46,801 bases of DNA, taken from positions 1 to 46,801 of the forward strand of contig NW_026516425.1 of assembly GCF_025602895.1 (NCBI RefSeq). Reading direction: 5' to 3'. Source of the stretch: Polychytrium aggregatum. Lineage: Eukaryota > Chytridiomycota > Chytridiomycetes > Polychytriales. Both the position numbers and the translations under genes were made by a program. Numbering within the stretch: the stretch's first letter is position 1; each line of letters starts with the position of its first letter. Shown here piece by piece: positions 1 to 11,210 of this stretch. The notes beneath the pieces were generated by a model. It saw only the letters and a program-made list of their open reading frames with translations. It did no database searches and was not told the DNA's origin.

Positions 1-144
1 TCAAAAGCACGGTTGGAGATCGACAAACGTTGGCCCTGTGCTAGGAGTACATTCTGAGACAGATCTCTCTTCCATCATAATGCAATCGCTTCTGCGGCGA
101 CGCACTAGTCATCATGACCCCGAGGTCCCCGGTATCTCGCTCAT

Positions 145-804
145 TCATGGAGAACATCGAGTGTTTCGGATGTCCCACCCAGGAATATCGCCGGCTTGCC
201 ATCCATCCATCCAGTCTCCACATCGTGGGCAGTCTGCAGTTGAGAATCTGTATCGGTTTCTCCGGCTGTGGGCATCACACAGGTTGAGGAGCCTTTGTGT
301 TTGTCCGGATTTGCAGATCAGGACACTGTTGTCGGCGAACCACAGTGAGTTCATTTTGCTGGTGGCCCCGTTGCATCCCTGGAGGGAGTGCCTCCCATGT
401 CTCGGAGGCGTCCTGGCAGATCGTCAATGAAGGTGCTGAACAAGAGTGGGCTCAGCACCGATCCTTGGATCAGTCCTTTCTGGAGCCATGTTGGCTTGGA
501 TCATCTACCCTTGCTGACTATTTGGATGGACACCCGATCGAACATGGCTTTGATCTGGTCATCCCCGAGCCTGTGTGATGAATATGATGGTACATTGCTC
601 GTGGAGATCGTTGATGGCGATATCCGGTGCGATCTTGATAGGTCCCAGAAGTTGAAACAACTTCTCGATGGTTTGAGGCTTTGGATCGTCCAGAAGATCT
701 TCTCTGGGAACCTGATCGAACGGGACAGATGGAAGGGAGATCAACACATGGGCCGGGATCATCGACTCGAGCGACTCCTTGTGATTCAACAGGTGAATTA
801 GCAT
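145..804 (-). pseudogene. Decayed LINE-type reverse transcriptase fragment
   Basis: Reading the minus strand from 804 to 145 gives, in order but in different frames, three blocks of a non-LTR retrotransposon reverse transcriptase. The first is a motif-A-like stretch ending FDQVPREDLL (about 700). The second is a clear B-region GLIQGSVLSPLLFSTFIDDL (about 415-475). The third is a catalytic box, WFADNSVLI (about 320-340), followed by HSRRNRYRFSTADC, typical of the sequence after the YADD box. The blocks are separated by frameshifts and a stop, and the second catalytic Asp is Asn (FADN), so the copy cannot encode an active enzyme. No endonuclease domain, 5' start, poly-A tail or target-site duplication is visible. 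The element may extend left of the window. Family assignment rests on motif recognition only. The flanking 805-1355 contains no convincing coding sequence and would be the 5' region of the next gene. Confidence 0.75.
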
Positions 805-1355
805 GTATTTTACTCTTCTGGGCCTTGGCCACCATCATTGGCAGTGAGGCACGCGGCGAAGTGTGTTGATATCTCGGTGTGCGCTCTCGCTCGATGAGGG
901 TCCCGCAGAATCGAGATCAAATGAGAGCCGTATCAAAGTGGATGTAGTGAGATGTGATATGTCAAGGTACCCGACATGGGGAATGGGACATAATGTTGGA
1001 ACACATCGATACATCGGGATCAATGGTCTGGAATATGAGCCGCACAGTCTGGATGAGAGAAGGGCACAGCGCACATGGTCAAGATGAGAGCGTCATGGGT
1101 GAGATGCACCTTGCCTTGGATGACAAACTGTCAGCTTCGATTTCATGATTGATTCCACATTCGATGAATGTGGCGGTGCCTGTGGCAGTGCAAAGAACAT
1201 CGATTACAGCCATCAAACCATCGGATCGAGCCAGGCCTGTGTGTGTGTTCAATGGCCAGTGTATGGCTTGCCAGTGTTTGGCTTGCTTTGCCACAAATTC
1301 CCTCGCTGTCTCCTGTCCATCTCCATCACCCACTTGCCTCCATCCCACATTCAAC

Positions 1356-2978
1356 ATGGCCAGCATGATCGAGTCTGCTTCAACCACCGCATCATCTCCC
1401 ACTCACCAAGCTCAAGCTGAAGCCAGAGCAACCTCGTCGATGCCCGATATCAACCAGCACTCACTCCAACACAACCCAGACATCTTCACCATCATCTGTT
1501 GCAACGACAGCTTCCAGCTGGCACTCGACTTGAACACAATCAAGACCCTCCTTCGAGTGTGCAAACGAGTCCGTCCTCTCCTGAGCTCCAAGGTGTCTCG
1601 CTTCAATAAATGGTGCCAGAATGCAGGACTGTGTCATCCAGACGGACAGATGCGGATTGGCCTCACACCCAGCGACCAGATCGCCCTCTCGCTGCATTGC
1701 AGGGGTCAAAGCACAGCCGACCGATCCTGGCTCGAAGATCAAGCCGATATGGGCAATGCTGCCGCGTCGTATATGCTCGTTCAAATCATCCAGCCCGAAC
1801 TCTTCGAGATGCTACGTTACGATCGACCCGATAGCCACAAAATGGCGCTGTTCGATGCAGCTTTTGAACGATGCAGTTTGATTGTGCAGTTTCGTCTGGC
1901 TCAGGACCTTCAACATCGGTTCGACCTCGACGACTTTGACGAACCATATCCCTCCAAGATTATGGAGCTCCACAAGAAGGTGGCGGAACATGGACTTGCC
2001 CAGGCTCAAATGGTCCTCGGCCAATGTTACGAGAACGGTGATGGTGTCGGACAGGACTACAGCAAAGCAATAGAGTGGTATTCGAAGGCCGCAGACCAGG
2101 GCAGCGAAGATGGCCGTCTGCATCTTGTGTTCTTGCACGCTTGGTTCTCGTTCATCGGTCACGGCGTCGAACAGAGCGACGAAGTTGCCCTCGCTCACTG
2201 GCAGGAGATCAGTACCCATTCCACGAACCGGGACCTCAAGTCCATCGCCACCCACATGGTCGGATGGATGCACTACCTCGGCCGGGGCACCCAACAGGAC
2301 AAGCAGAAGGGCATCAAGATCATCCGAGAGAATAGGTCGCAGTTCTTCCCGCTCGGCGAAGATGAATGTCTTGCTGGACGCAATTGTATGTTCTCCGACT
2401 ATTATGCATCTCGCAAGTTTTTTGAAATGTGCAAACTCGGTGCGGAGCACGATTGGCTATGCGCACATCTCATGGCGGTCTGTCAAATCCAAGGATTTGG
2501 AACGCTTCCCGATCGAAGTAAGGACACCAAGCGGGTGTTCGAACAACTCGCCGACACGGGGATGTATAGCGAAGCGATGGTCTGGCTTGGAAGGTGCTTT
2601 CAGAATGGCTGGGGTGTAGGTGATGTTTGCAAGGAGATGTCGCTGCATTGGTTCACCAAGGCGGCTGAACTCGGCAACTCGTATGGGCAGTGGATGGTTG
2701 GCGAGTGCTGCCTCCATGGCCATGGTGCCGAACGAGATCCCGTCAAGGCGCTCGATTGGCTTCACAAGTCCGCAGATCAGCACAACCAATACGCACAGCA
2801 TGCGCTTGGGGGCTACTACAACGATCGTTTTCACAAAAATTCGAATCTTGCTATTTTATACTATTCATCAGCAGCAGAGCAAGGGCATGAGAATGCCAAA
2901 CGGGTGCTCAAGAAGCTCACCCGCAGCCGCCGCCCCAGCGAGCGGGGAATGGCGTCAAAGCAAGTCGGGCCGTCGTAA
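1356..2978 (+). CDS. Sel1-repeat (TPR-like) protein
   Basis: Uninterrupted 540-codon reading frame. I place the start at the ATG at 1356 (context CAACATGG), not at the upstream in-frame ATG at 1149, because the 69 intervening codons are low-complexity and look like untranslated leader. The C-terminal two thirds carry Sel1-like repeats: residues about 208-245 (GQCYENGDGVGQDYSKAIEW), 406-442 (GRCFQNGWGVGD..HWFTKAAELGN), 443-478 (GECCLHGHGAERDPVKALDW) and 479-514. More degenerate repeats lie between. The N-terminal 130 residues are not recognised. Sel1 repeats are alpha-solenoid adaptors; in fungi they occur in chitin synthase activators (Skt5/Chs4) and in ER-associated degradation factors (Hrd3). 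No catalytic domain, signal peptide or membrane segment is visible here, so a scaffold role is all that can be inferred. It is one of the few intronless genes in the window. Confidence 0.85.
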   Translation: MASMIESASTTASSPTHQAQAEARATSSMPDINQHSLQHNPDIFTIICCNDSFQLALDLNTIKTLLRVCKRVRPLLSSKVSRFNKWCQNAGLCHPDGQMRIGLTPSDQIALSLHCRGQSTADRSWLEDQADMGNAAASYMLVQIIQPELFEMLRYDRPDSHKMALFDAAFERCSLIVQFRLAQDLQHRFDLDDFDEPYPSKIMELHKKVAEHGLAQAQMVLGQCYENGDGVGQDYSKAIEWYSKAADQGSEDGRLHLVFLHAWFSFIGHGVEQSDEVALAHWQEISTHSTNRDLKSIATHMVGWMHYLGRGTQQDKQKGIKIIRENRSQFFPLGEDECLAGRNCMFSDYYASRKFFEMCKLGAEHDWLCAHLMAVCQIQGFGTLPDRSKDTKRVFEQLADTGMYSEAMVWLGRCFQNGWGVGDVCKEMSLHWFTKAAELGNSYGQWMVGECCLHGHGAERDPVKALDWLHKSADQHNQYAQHALGGYYNDRFHKNSNLAILYYSSAAEQGHENAKRVLKKLTRSRRPSERGMASKQVGPS

Positions 2979-3784
2979 TGTATTCGTTGAATACATTCCA
3001 AGAGTGGAATAGGTTCCAAAGAGGTGCTGGCGAGGCGACGCCATGTTATCGCCAAGAATGTCCGCGGAGCCTGCCGACCAGGAAGCCAGGCGGATCTCGG
3101 TGGGCACGATGCATTCTCCTCCGATTCATTCTTCTGCCACATGTCCCTGCTGCGATCACATTGCCTGTCGCCCTGGACGCGCTGTTGGTCATGATCGACC
3201 CAGAAACGCGGTCCCTTCTTGTTCTGGGCGTGGTGCACAAACAACCCGTCGTTCTTCGCTGGCGCGCTGCCCCTCCCTTGCCGCCGCCCAGGCTGTTTGT
3301 ATGACGAGCGGCACGGCTTTGCACCTCTCCGGCGCCTTGCTGGCGGTCCTGTGCCAACCACCGCGGCCTCGCGTTCTGCGCAGCCAATCACCAGCCCGGC
3401 TGAGCGGCTCGGCTCCCCTTCTGCTGTGTGTTTGCATTTTTGTGGTGTCCGTGTGACGCGGCCGCTGTACGAGCACCTTGATATGGGACGCGTGCGTGCG
3501 CGTGCACTCCATCCTGTGCGCGCCACTCGGCAACAGCTGTCCCCACTGTCTCTGTGCTGCACCGGCTGTCCCTGCTGCACCGCCTTCGGGTGTCCCCTTC
3601 GGTTCGCTGGCGCCTCCACCTCCGGGATATCCGTCGGTCGCCCTCAAATAGCCCTTTCCTCCGAATCTGCTCCGGCTCGTCGTTTTCCTTCCATTCGGTT
3701 TGGCTGCCATCCTTCTTCCGTGTGCCTTGCAGCCCAGCACCCCTCAAGCACCAACTCTCCTGCTGTCTGTCGTCGCCGCCTCCC
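2979..3784. other. Intergenic region, no gene seen
   Basis: About 800 bases between the Sel1 gene and the first exon of the channel gene. The open frames here are Pro/Ser/Arg-rich products of C-rich DNA on both strands and have no recognisable domain. The long pyrimidine-rich stretch near 3540-3780 would be the promoter and 5' leader of the downstream gene. Confidence 0.6.
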
Positions 3785-6700
3785 ATGCCTGCAGCGCCGA
3801 GGACCACCACCCCTCGTCCAAAGCACGAGGATACTCTTGGTGCGTACGCAGCGCAACAACCTGCTTCCCCGCCTGTCCGTCCAACTCGTCCCTGCAATCC
3901 TCGTCCCCTCAAAACAACCAACGCAGACCCCCCCCTTTCCCCATAGTAGATACCTGCTCACGGCAGATTCATCTCCCCATCCATATGCGTTGCCCCATGC
4001 TCGCCAACTCCATGCGCTTGTATCCCCTGGCAAGGCTTCGCCACCGGCTTGCTCTGCGCTCCGCCGACCCTGTCGCTCACAACCATTAACTGGCTGTATT
4101 TAATCGTCGCCGACTCGCAGCCTTCGAGCAGAGTCAGACCTATGGCACCCACCCTCTCTGGATCGCCGTTCGCAGCGGCAACCTCTTTGGGCTTCACAAG
4201 GCCCTCGCCATGTTTGGTGTGGACGAAACCAACGTTGCCAAGCGCTGGCGTGGTCCCGAGGGCGAGACCCTCCTCCACACCGCCGTCCTCTTCATCGGCG
4301 ATGATAAGGGCCACCACACCGACCACCCCGACATCCCATTCGATAACATCAACCAGCACGAACACGACCATCCCAACCGTCACCGCGACGTTGCCCGCTA
4401 CCTCGTCCACCGCTTCAAAAATCAGCTCGTGAACGCTTACTACAACAAGAAGCGGTACTATGGCGAGACCGCGCTCCATCTGGCGGTGGTCAAGAACGAC
4501 CTGCATATGACCAAGCTTCTTGTCGAGAATGGCGCCTGCGTCAACCACAGCGAAGCAACGGGCTACGAGTTCCGCGCCGACACCGACAACAACCGCAAGA
4601 AGGACACCGGCAAGACCGGCTTTATGTACTACGGGTAAGTCGCTCGTCGCTCTTGTCTGACGAGGGCATGCGTTGGGCCGTGTTCGCTGTAGGAGCAGCA
4701 GAGAATGGAATGGAATGGAATGGTGGCACTCGATTCTCTTTTCTTTTGTGTCAATCCGTGTCGCCACCTGGCTGTAACCCCCTGCGATATCACGCAGACC
4801 ACGCCGTCCTGATCGACATGAGCGAGACCGACATACTGACTTGTGAACCACTCGATATCTCTGCTTGCACCTTCTCGATAACGTCCCGCCGATTTAGTGG
4901 CACTGTTCTGTAAGTCAGCATGTCGCTGGGCCAGCGGAATTGCAATCGAGCGTTCATTTTGCCACCAGTGTGACGCTACATTGTCTTTGGCTCGCGCTCG
5001 CATTCTCACGTCCTCCGCCGTCGATCGCTCTCTCTCCCAGGTCGTTTGCTGCCGTCTCGGGCCATACCGAGATTGTCAAGTACCTTCTCTCGCTTCCCGA
5101 GGGCCAGCGTGCCGATCCCTGCAGACAGGACAAACAGCTGGGTATGTGTGTGTGCTCTCCCAACCTCGAGGGGACTCGTTGTGCGTTTGTATGCTGATCT
5201 TCAGTCACTGCGTTTCCTCAACGCCTCCAACCCATCATAGGCAACACCGTTCTGCACGTATGTATCCCGATGTGCGATGGGAATGGATCAAATGTCACTG
5301 GCAGTCGTGGCTATCCCATGAATCGATTGCAGCTCTGCTCTGTCTTGCCCTGTACACCCAGCACCGCGGATGGCATTCGCTGCCGATGCATCTGGCTAAC
5401 AAGCTCGTATTCAGGTCCTTGCTTACTGGGGCCTGTACAGTGACTCCAAGAGCAAGACCGAGAGCTGCTGGCACGCCATCTCACACTTCTGCAACGAGAA
5501 TGTCGAGCACACTAAGCACCCCCTCAAGATCCGCAACAACGAGGGGCTGACTCCCTTCCTTGTTGGCATCGATCGCGGCCACAGAGAGGCTCTCGAGGTC
5601 GCCAAGATTCCGCTCTGGGAGGTAAACATCTCCATGCATTTCCAGTCTCTTGGCAGACCCTGGCCCTCATTCCCTGCGATTTCGTGTCTCGTGAGCCCGA
5701 TGAAACCCGCGTGCTGACATGATTGCGCTTGATCGATCGATTGTCTCCCCAGTTCGGCATGTGCAGTTCGTACATGTTCCCCGTCTCGGAAATCGATACT
5801 TGGCGCGACCCCAACGCCAGCCCGTCTGAGCAGGAGACGATCTCGGCCCTCGAGATTGCCGTGCGCAACAACGATGCCCAGCTGCTGATGCACCCCATGA
5901 TGAGCCTGGTGTTGCGTGTCAAGTGGGAACAGTTCGCCAAGCGCCTCTTCTTGGCGGACATGATCCTGCATATGTTCATGGTCGTCTGTCTGTCGGTCTC
6001 GCTGGCTCTGCTCCCCACCCAGCACGCCGACTGGAGCAACTACGACTTTACCAGCGCCATTTCTGTCACTCGCCTGGTGTTTGAGTGTCTGGTGATCTTC
6101 AGCACTTTCCTCATTCTGGTCCGCGAGATTCTTGAATGGTTTGCCGAAGGAACAAAGGTAGGTTTGTCCGGAACGGTGTGGGACTATCTTTCTCCTCGGC
6201 TCGAGTATCCCTGAAGTCCAAAGCTGCCGTTCCCGCGATCATCGACGGTGTTATCTGCGTGACCGTTGCCACGATGATACCGCCTTTCTGTCGCGCCCCC
6301 ACGACGTGCAGTTTGCACACATGGCACTCACGCATTCCATCCCCACCCGCCTCGCTCTGGTTTGCAGGAGTACTGGGCTGGAAACGGCTGGGAAGAAAAT
6401 ATCATGTCCTGGATCATCATATTCTTCGTCACCTTGATCACTGTTCTCCGCCCCATCACTGTCGGAAGTCCCGATTTGGATCGTCAGATCGACACCATTG
6501 GCGCCGGCCTGCTCGCCTTCTCGGCCTGGATCTCTATTCTGTTCTTCAGCAAGGGCTTCTCCAAGCTCGGAACGCTCGTCGTCATCTTCTGGCGATGCCT
6601 CACCACCGACCTGGTCAACTGGGTCACGATCTACGCCGTCATCTTCATGGCCTTTGCCAACATCTTTTTCCTGCAGTTCAAGGCTGCGGATGGCACCCTG

Positions 6701-7920
6701 GCGACCACATCGTGGGGATCCTCCGACTACGGCATCTCGCTCATGACCATCTTTGGGTGAGTCTCGCTTGGGATGTGGGGCGCTTGTTTGGGTGATGCCT
6801 TGGCTGTTTGCGTTTGCCGTGTTCGTGCTTGAAATCCCTTGAGCTCTCTCGCTATGGAAGTGCCACCGATGTCAGCTTTTTGGTGTTTGCTTGGCTGCGT
6901 GTTCTGGACTAACCCTGGCGATTCTCAGCTACCTCTTTGGACAGGGCTCGCCTGCCGCAGACTTCCAAACCATCGAGAACCGCACATACTCGCTGTTTGT
7001 GTACTTTGTGTACCAAACCCTCACTGGTCAGCATCAGCCCCTCTGCTTTGCGAATGCGTCTTCTGTGGGATGGGGATCTACGGACGGAGCCGCATACTGA
7101 CTCAATGTCTCTGCTTCTGGAAACCGGCTCCTGTTCCCGCTTTCTGCCCACAGCCATCCTGCTCCTGAACGTCCTGATTGCCATGTTGAACAACAGCTTC
7201 TCGCAGATCTACGAAGATTCCGAGATTCAGTGGCACTTGCAGTGGGCCAAGTAAGTAGCCGACCTATGCGCTGGCAGCCTGCCGCATCTGCACAGCCTTA
7301 CCGCTCTCTCGACAGGCAGTGTTCGATTTGCTGGCGCTTGTGTGTTCGAATCCCTGGCGCGTGTGTGTTACTCGCTGCACCCTTCTCCAAACCCGGGCCG
7401 GTCGCTAATGGTGGATTTCCCTAACCGATCGCCCCACTACCATCACTCTTCCCGCAGCCTTGTTCTGCAGCAGGACAGCCGTCTGCTCAGCATCAGCACC
7501 GAAGGCGCAAAGTCGGCCCGCTTCAGCTTCTACACGTTCCTCCAGCACGCTCTCGGCATCAAGCCCAAGGCCCGGCTTGGAACCTGCGTGCCGGTCCCTC
7601 GCCCTGGCGGCGTCATCGACCAGAGCAACACGGACTATTACTTTATCGTCCGTGAGCGCAAGAACCAGTCGATCGGCGAGGACGGCAGCATCACGGTCGA
7701 GTCCAAGCCCGTCAAGGTTATCATCAGCCACGAGGAGTACCAGGTGCCTCCCAGCGCCATCGACATCTGGGGCAACTGGTCCCTGGCCGACTCCAACATT
7801 GAGGAGCAGACTGAAGACGCCGACGAGCAAAGCCTCGAGGAAACCCTCCAGGGCGACTACCGACGCGAGCTCGCCATCGACTTCCCCATCAATGAAAAGC
7901 CCGCCGGAGACTTTGTCTAA
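3785..7920 (+). CDS. Ankyrin-repeat TRP-type cation channel
   Basis: Ten exons, phases consistent throughout, total 2346 bases (781 residues): 3785-3839, 4121-4634, 5041-5141, 5241-5257, 5415-5621, 5753-6157, 6368-6756, 6929-7026, 7154-7250, 7458-7920. Exon 1 (ATG at 3785, donor GTGCGT) is the least certain. It was chosen because the frame at 4121 has no upstream Met, the phase-1 junction fits, and the same donor sequence is used in the CDC50 gene at 15586. Residues about 25-298 are ankyrin-like repeats (GETLLHTAV, GETALHLAVV, AAVSGHTEIVKYLL, GNTVLHVLAYWG). Six membrane segments follow: S1 about 365-385, S2 400-422, S3 445-465, S4 480-500, S5 515-535, S6 580-610. A pore-like stretch (MTIFGYLFGQGSPA) precedes S6, and S6 ends in the TRP-like LLLNVLIAMLNNSF. 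A cytosolic tail of about 165 residues closes the protein. The layout matches TRPV/TRPA-like channels; the subfamily is not settled. Predicted plasma-membrane or vacuolar cation channel. Confidence 0.85.
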
Positions 7921-8538
7921 GCCGAGCCGCTCTCCTCAGTCCGTTTTCTGGTGTTGGTGCAGCGATTATGCGACGTTCCTGGAAGGAGATGCGTGCCTCC
8001 CTCCTCGCTCCGCTGTCTCTTTGGTTCTGGTGGGACAGGATGCAGCAACACTAGAGTTGCCAGCAATCCTCCCTCGTAGTCACTATCGTCCTTATCCTCT
8101 TGGCTTATCGGCCGTCATTTGTCGCTCTCATTGTTTTTGCCATTTCGTTCTGCCTGCCCACGGTCTTTTGCCGTTGCTTTTTCTAACAGCTTTCCTCCCG
8201 TCCCTGCCAACCGCAATGCGCGTTTCAATCTCGGTATTGTTCTATCCCAGTGCCTCTATCTTGGTTTAACTCCACCCTATTTGTCCATCTCTTCTTTGAA
8301 CCAAAACCGCACTCCTTCCAGCATGCAAGCACATGCACACGCACAGACATCAGCCCCCACCATATCCAATACAGACCGACTGAACATCATGGCCATGTGC
8401 TTTCGTTCGTGGGCCAAACCCAGGCGGATTCCTGGCAGAGTCCCTGGCAGTCGTTGAAAATGTCTATTGGTGTGCTTGATGCATCGGCTCAGAAAGGGAG
8501 AATGACGATCACGATTCAGGGTGCTGCGTTCTATCGGC
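7921..8538. other. Convergent intergenic region
   Basis: Both neighbouring genes end here (plus-strand channel, minus-strand TRDMT1). The sequence is pyrimidine-rich on the plus strand with T-runs such as those near 8120-8180. It holds no convincing coding sequence; it is presumably the two 3' UTRs. Confidence 0.6.
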
Positions 8539-10907
8539 TCACTCCCTGCTGTGAGCGCCATCGGGCTCGCTCCTGCCTGCGCTGCTGTTGGGGCTGTTCG
8601 TCCAAAAGTCCCAATGTTGCCGATCGGCAAACAAGACGTTGCGCATCAGCTCGCCAACAACCAGGACATTCATGCTGTTGCCGAGCAGCCGGAAGCGCTG
8701 GATGGTGGAGAGGGTTGCCGGGAACTCGAACGAGTGTCGCTTTGCGCCTCCAGTTGCGGCAGCAGCAGCAGAAGCATCGAGGGACTGCGGCGGCTGCGGA
8801 GCCAAGCTGTCGATCGGAAACGCATGCAGCCGAGCAATCCTGGGAAGTGTGCAGAGAGGGCCGGCCCAGCGAAGCGAAGAAGCAGAGCCGCATCAGAGAC
8901 GACGAGAAGAATGCAGGAAAGCAGTCTCGATTCGCAAAGGCCAAAGGCAACACCCCAGAGCAAAACGGAGCAGCTTGGTGATGAGCTTGCCGGGGTGACT
9001 TACTCAAGCGGCGTGAACAGTCGCAGCCCCAGCCGCTCGATCGCCGTCGATGGCTCTTCGAGTCTCTTTGGATCCTGGGTAGCCGAGAAGACTCGACGAT
9101 CAGCAAACAGAGCTCAGCGAGTGCACAAACCCATAGGCCGTATCATCAGCAAAGCAAAAGCATGCCACCAGAGCTGTGGGACCATGGCACAAGATGCTGC
9201 CCTGAGGCTTGCTCGACTCAAGAATTGATCCAGTGGCTCCGTTGACGGCTTGCACAACTGCATGCCCTGGCTCGACAGGACAAAACTTACATCAAATCCC
9301 TTGGTTTGCAGAAATGTGCCTGCCCCGACGCCGTGATGGCCGTATGCCTTGGTGAAGCACATTGTCTCGTATTCGTCCGGCGTCGCAACCACTGTGACAG
9401 AAGGGATTAGGCATCGTCAGAGACCTTGTTCTCTCAGTCAACTTGCACTGGCTGCAATCTGTGACAACCGCGAACATCGACTCGCATGGATGGGCCCGTG
9501 GGAAGGGAACTGATGATCTGTGTTTCCTTCAGCTTGAGGGAAGGGTGAGTCTTACCGCGGTCGCTAAAGTACTGCCTCTTTTTGACAAACACCTCCGGGA
9601 TGGTCCAGGTCTGCTGCTCCTCGGCCGACAGCACCGATAGGAAGCTTCCGATTGGCCGGCGGGGGAAGACGACCTCGAAGGGCCAGTCTCGATGGACTCT
9701 GCCAGTGTACTCTGGCCGCCCAGCACCATCGGCATCGGCAAGGTCGGTTCCAAGTCGCCGCGCGGTCATGTAGAATCGCTTCCGATCGTTTGGGACTCCA
9801 AACTGCAGCGGCGTCAGCAGCCACTCCAGGATCTCATAGTTCAGCGATCTCAACGTCGACACCAGGAGATCTCTCGATCGCGATTCCTGTGAGCGAGCAG
9901 ATTGATCAGCAACTGCAGTGCAATCCGCCCGCTTCCTTCCTCAACTTTGGATGGTTTGCATCGAGTGCAGTATCCATTGCACTGTGACTGGTTGTTCCGG
10001 GGATGGTTGCAAACCTCAAAGAGCAAAACGTTCTCGAGAAAGATCCAGTTCGGGGGGCTCTTGAGCTTGTGAAGGATTTGGGTGAGCCGCAAGAGTCCCA
10101 GCGCTCTTGGATCTTGGTCATCCAGGCGCTTTCCACCTGGGAGCAGATCAAGCGACGGTGAGCAGGCGACGGTGAGGAGGCTACGATGAGCAGGCTACGA
10201 TGAGCAGGCACCGATGGCCAAGATAGAAGCATTCGTTTTGCGTCTCATCCGTGCTGGGAGCAGTCAGAGACTTGCCCTTGGTGTATGGCTGGCACGGCGG
10301 CGACATCAGCCAACAATTCGCTCCAAATGACTCCACATACGACGCAGTAAATGCTTGGATTGCTGTCTGGGTACAGGACAGAGGGCATTGTTGGAGATCT
10401 CAGGACATGAGTGCCAATGCTTTGCCGCACAATCAGAGGATGCGAAACGCAAGGAGATGGATAGGATGCCCACCTGTATCGGAGCGATCCCAAAGTTGTG
10501 TTGATAGCTGTGGATGTAGAAGCATCGGGCCGACAATCAGAGTCAGGAACAGATTGCTGTCCGTCTCGATGGATAGTTCCAAGCTTGGGGCTGAAGCAAA
10601 GGCATGCAGACGGACTGACCATTCGTTGGCAATGTGGTTGATATCAAACGAGGCGAGGACCTCGGCGTCGACTCCGGCCCACTCTAGACCGTAGTGCTGC
10701 GATTGCGGTGTATGTGAGCCGATGAAGAGAGCGAGCGAAAGGTGAGCAACATGCCTGCACGGGAGATTGCCACTCTGAGAAGCTGCTCGGCTGGGACGGT
10801 GCTGCCGATGTGTCGATGGCGATGCCTCGGACACACACCATGCCTCCAATGCCCGAGAAGAACTCGAGCGCCCGGATGGCGGGGCCGTTTGGCTGCGAGT
10901 CGGCCAT
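8539..10907 (-). CDS. TRDMT1: tRNA (cytosine-5) methyltransferase DNMT2
   Basis: Nine exons on the minus strand, total 1197 bases (398 residues, close to the 391 of human TRDMT1): 10907-10839, 10696-10620, 10507-10474, 10366-10276, 10136-10015, 9886-9556, 9391-9291, 9074-9004, 8839-8539. All class I C5-methyltransferase landmarks are present. AdoMet motif I is FFSGIGGM (residues 16-23). The catalytic loop is MSPPCQPYT, with Cys at about 85. ENV is at about 125-127. The target region begins FGVPNDRKRF. The DNMT2 hallmark is CFTKAYGHHGVG, and the last motif is RFRLLGNSMNVLVV. The enzyme methylates C38 of tRNA-Asp and some other tRNAs. Two features stand out: intron 4 (10137-10275) has a GC donor (GCAAGT..CAG), and the region before the final motif carries an extra Ala-rich insert of about 30 residues (after DSLAPQPPQ). 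The gene is divergent from the small gene at 11211, sharing about 300 bases of promoter. Start at 10907 gives motif I its usual distance from the N-terminus. Confidence 0.93.
10152..10207. repeat. 14-bp tandem repeat in TRDMT1 intron 4
   Basis: Four copies of a 14-base unit, GCGACGGTGAGCAG to GCTACGATGAGCAG, with a partial fifth. The whole array lies inside the GC-AG intron 10137-10275 of the methyltransferase gene. Confidence 0.9.
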
Positions 10908-11210
10908 GTGCGGCTGCCGTTGGATGTGGTGCTGGATACGGCGTTGGGTGTCGACTCGCTCAGGAGGGGCTCGATCGCATGGATGATCTTGATCCCACAA
11001 CAGCAAAGATCGCATGGATCTTGATCACACAACAGCCCGGGTTGCGACATTCGTGCCGGTGCATCCAACGAAACCGGATCGAGCCATTCCGGCTCCGCTG
11101 GTCTGCGCTTTTGTCCGCTGTCACCACACCCCGTTCACGGCTCTTCGTTCGCAGTTCTCGGTTCGCAGTGCTTCGATCGCAGCCCCCAGCCCCTATTCAT
11201 CACTGCCGCA

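Noticed and set aside
1812..2450. 212-codon minus-strand frame inside the Sel1 gene
   Set aside because: Antisense shadow of a clear Sel1-repeat coding region.
3219..4103. 294-codon plus-strand open frame before the channel gene
   Set aside because: Pro/Ser/Arg-rich translation of C-rich DNA, no domain, and it runs into the intron and second exon of the channel in a different frame.
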